Below are positions 62,664 through 64,000 of a stretch of 64,000 bases of DNA, piece by piece. The stretch covers positions 682,001 to 746,000 of the forward strand of contig NZ_LT635470.1 of NCBI RefSeq assembly GCF_900120295.1, given 5' to 3'. A program made the position numbers and the translations under genes. Position 1 is the first letter of the stretch. Each line of letters starts with the position of its first letter. The stretch comes from Blautia sp. Marseille-P3201T. Its GTDB lineage: Bacteria; Bacillota; Clostridia; Lachnospirales; Lachnospiraceae. Below the pieces are notes generated by a model, which saw only the letters and a program-made list of their open reading frames with translations, was not told where the DNA came from and searched no databases.

Positions 62664-62924
62664 TCATCTACTGCCTTTATTTGTAAATGTTTTGGTTTCT
62701 TTAAATAGTTTCGGTTCATTTTCAATTAAATCCTCTGCCAAATATTTTGCATCTAAATTTTCTATTCCATATTTTCCCTTTTCTATTTGTTCTGCCAATT
62801 TACTGGAATAGTAAATATCAAATGCTTTTCTAAGTTCTATTTTTTTAATTTTAGAAATTGCGTTAATAATATCGTTTTCCAGATTTTGCTTATATACTTC
62901 TTCCAATTCCTTTTTATCTACCAT
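62664..62924 (-). CDS. small protein following the DUF3990 remnant
   Basis: The 86-residue, Lys/Glu-rich soluble protein starts MVDKKELEEVYKQNLENDII. Its ATG overlaps the stop of the DUF3990 pseudogene by 11 bp, so it is part of that three-gene unit. No motif recognised. The frame is intact. Confidence 0.65.
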   Translation of the reverse strand: MVDKKELEEVYKQNLENDIINAISKIKKIELRKAFDIYYSSKLAEQIEKGKYGIENLDAKYLAEDLIENEPKLFKETKTFTNKGSR

Positions 62925-63402
62925 GTTTTACAACCTCATATGCTTCTTTAAAAACAAGAATTTTATCCAAAGTTTCTTGATTAACAATACATATTTGATT
63001 ATTCATTTTACAATACCTCAATTCCTCTAAAACTTTTTTCTTGTCCCAAAGTCCTTTAAAGTACATATCTACTGTTTTGAATACATCATCATCCGCACAT
63101 TTCCTAAAACAATATCATATTTTTGATTTAGTGCCAGCCCTTTACGACATGCACATACAAAATCAATCCACTTTTCATTTTCATTTTCAAAGGACAATAC
63201 ATTGAAATTGCTCCAATCCTCAATCAATTCGTAAACATTTACAATCGCTGGTTTTTCTTGACGCATTCCCTTTCGTACTGCCCATTTCTGTGCCTGTTCT
63301 TCAAAAAGTAATATAAAAACCTTTACCGAAATCTAAATATCTTTTCGAATGAAATACATCTGGCTTCTTTATAATATCTGTTGCTCCATGATAAACAATC
63401 AT
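62914..63402 (-). pseudogene. DUF3990-like gene with two frameshifts
   Basis: The first frame starts MIVYHGATDIIKKPDVF and stops after LDFGKGFYITF near 63301; a second frame picks up FEEQAQKWAVRKGMRQ through YDIVLGNV; a third from DDDVFKTVDMYFKGLWD runs to KEAYEVVKHGR and stops at 62914. The three segments join into one DUF3990-type protein of about 160 residues with the YHG...FGKGFY pattern of ADP-ribosyl-type folds. Single-base deletions at about 63305 and 63094 explain the breaks; sequencing errors are an alternative. Confidence 0.82.
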
Positions 63403-63617
63403 ACAAGAACTCCTTTTTCTCTTACAAACTCTGTAATATCTTCTACTAAATACTCTTTCCCCTGTGTATGAAGCACATCATAACATCTAATAATATAATT
63501 ATCCAAAATTCCTGTTGTATTTAATATTTTATATACAGAAGCAGGAGACATTTGCCACTTTTCTGCAAGCGCATACAAAATAAATATTGAAAATGTCAAT
63601 TCTTTTTTCTCACACAT
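63399..63617 (-). CDS. DUF3791-like protein
   Basis: The 72-residue protein contains the DUF3791-type segment around SIFILYALAEKWQMSPASVY and ends EDITEFVREKGVLV. It precedes the DUF3990 remnant with the four-base overlap typical of co-translated pairs. AAGGAGGATTGTT before ATG is strong. DUF3791/DUF3990 pairs are candidate toxin-antitoxin systems; assignment of roles is inference. Confidence 0.75.
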   Translation of the reverse strand: MCEKKELTFSIFILYALAEKWQMSPASVYKILNTTGILDNYIIRCYDVLHTQGKEYLVEDITEFVREKGVLV

Positions 63618-63699
63618 AACAATCCTCCTTGCTATTTTCCTCTTTTCCTTATACTCATGATAGCAATCACCTTCAATTCACTTAATGCTACTATACTTC

Positions 63700-63731
63700 A
63701 ATTTGGTCATCAATTTTTTTAATTTAGTCAT
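63700..63731 (-). promoter_or_regulatory. tandem operator-like repeats upstream of the DUF3791 gene
   Basis: ATGACTAAATT and ATGACCAAATT (minus strand) start 21 bp apart, about two helical turns, in the AT-rich gap upstream of the DUF3791 gene. Only one position differs. They could be sites for an autoregulating repressor. Confidence 0.4.
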
Positions 63732-63804
63732 TTTAATTCATTTTGACATAATTAACAATTTTATCCCCCTGAAAAATATATTTTTTGCATTTTTTATTAA
63801 AGAC

Positions 63805-63833
63805 ATTATATCAAAAGCTATATTTTATTACAA
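63805..63833 (-). promoter_or_regulatory. promoter candidate for the DUF3791 module
   Basis: TTGTAA and TATAAT are separated by 17 bp on the minus strand, about 190 bp before the DUF3791 start. The remaining 63618-63843 sequence is AT-rich with no gene seen. Confidence 0.45.
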
Positions 63834-63843
63834 TGATTAAGCG

Positions 63844-64000
63844 CTACGCCTCCCATTCCCCATAATATTTAGAAATAGCTTCTCCAATATATTTTGTAAT
63901 CCCTTTTCCATACTGTCTGTCTGTTCCTTTTTCTAACCGAGAATGATTTAGATAATCTTTTGCGACTTTTAATAATAAAGCTTTCGCATTATCCATCTTA
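63844..64000 (-). CDS. 3' end of a gene running off the right edge
   Basis: The frame enters from the right edge and runs to a stop at 63844. The visible end includes DNAKALLLKVAKDYLNHSRL, then YGKGITKYIGEAISKYYGEWEA. An ATG at 63996 also falls in frame, so a short complete gene cannot be excluded. Not identified. Confidence 0.55.
   Translation of the reverse strand, partial: KMDNAKALLLKVAKDYLNHSRLEKGTDRQYGKGITKYIGEAISKYYGEWEA

Overview
The window looks like a chromosomal segment of an anaerobic, low-GC Gram-positive bacterium of the Lachnospiraceae (Blautia- or Ruminococcus-like; the genus is inference). The evidence is AT-rich codon use, strong AGGAGG ribosome-binding sites, a T-box leader on tyrS, an Rnf complex, a biotin-dependent Na+ decarboxylase, a CooS-type CO dehydrogenase, and housekeeping blocks ordered as in Clostridia. 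Most genes lie on the minus strand. No rRNA, tRNA or CRISPR array was seen.

Region by region. 1-8.8 kb: cell wall, division and recombination genes (Nudix hydrolase, PBP transpeptidase, FtsW/RodA, U32 protein, zapA, ruvBA, a Gx-type transporter, a NusG domain II protein). 8.8-13.9 kb: a complete rnfCDGEAB operon. 13.9-21.3 kb: a membrane protein, a YprB-like nuclease, and the group rpsA-ispH-cmk-FAD enzyme-RpiR regulator, with a strongly promoted small protein. 21.3-26.8 kb: a five-gene biotin-dependent Na+ decarboxylase operon that carries both an acyl-CoA-type and a pyruvate/oxaloacetate-type carboxyltransferase. 27.5-29.2 kb: tyrS with its T-box. 29.2-32.8 kb: cooS, a CooF-like ferredoxin and an FAD/NAD oxidoreductase. 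32.8-36.7 kb: a MoxR-type AAA ATPase, a VWA protein and an arginase-fold protein, the least characterised system here. 36.7-45.4 kb: two D-Ala-D-Ala carboxypeptidases, scpAB, a phosphoesterase, a MATE transporter, a cardiolipin synthase and rpsU. 45.5-55.6 kb: alaS, small unknown genes, a CinA-type amidohydrolase, pgsA, rimO, rpoZ, gmk, remA, yicC and rqcH. 55.6-64 kb: an accessory zone with GNAT genes, an IS21-family element inserted in a GNAT gene, a compact multi-hairpin element in that gene's promoter, an MFS transporter, an AAA ATPase, small membrane proteins and a decayed DUF3791/DUF3990 module.

How the genes work together. Rnf couples reduced ferredoxin and NAD+ to ion export, the decarboxylase operon converts decarboxylation energy into a Na+ gradient, and the CO dehydrogenase cluster can supply or consume reduced ferredoxin and NADH. 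Within 24 kb this is a coherent ion-gradient and ferredoxin economy. The last 8 kb differ: mobile DNA, broken genes and toxin-antitoxin-like remnants. Start sites were moved from the longest reading frame to an internal start wherever a clear ribosome-binding site supported it.
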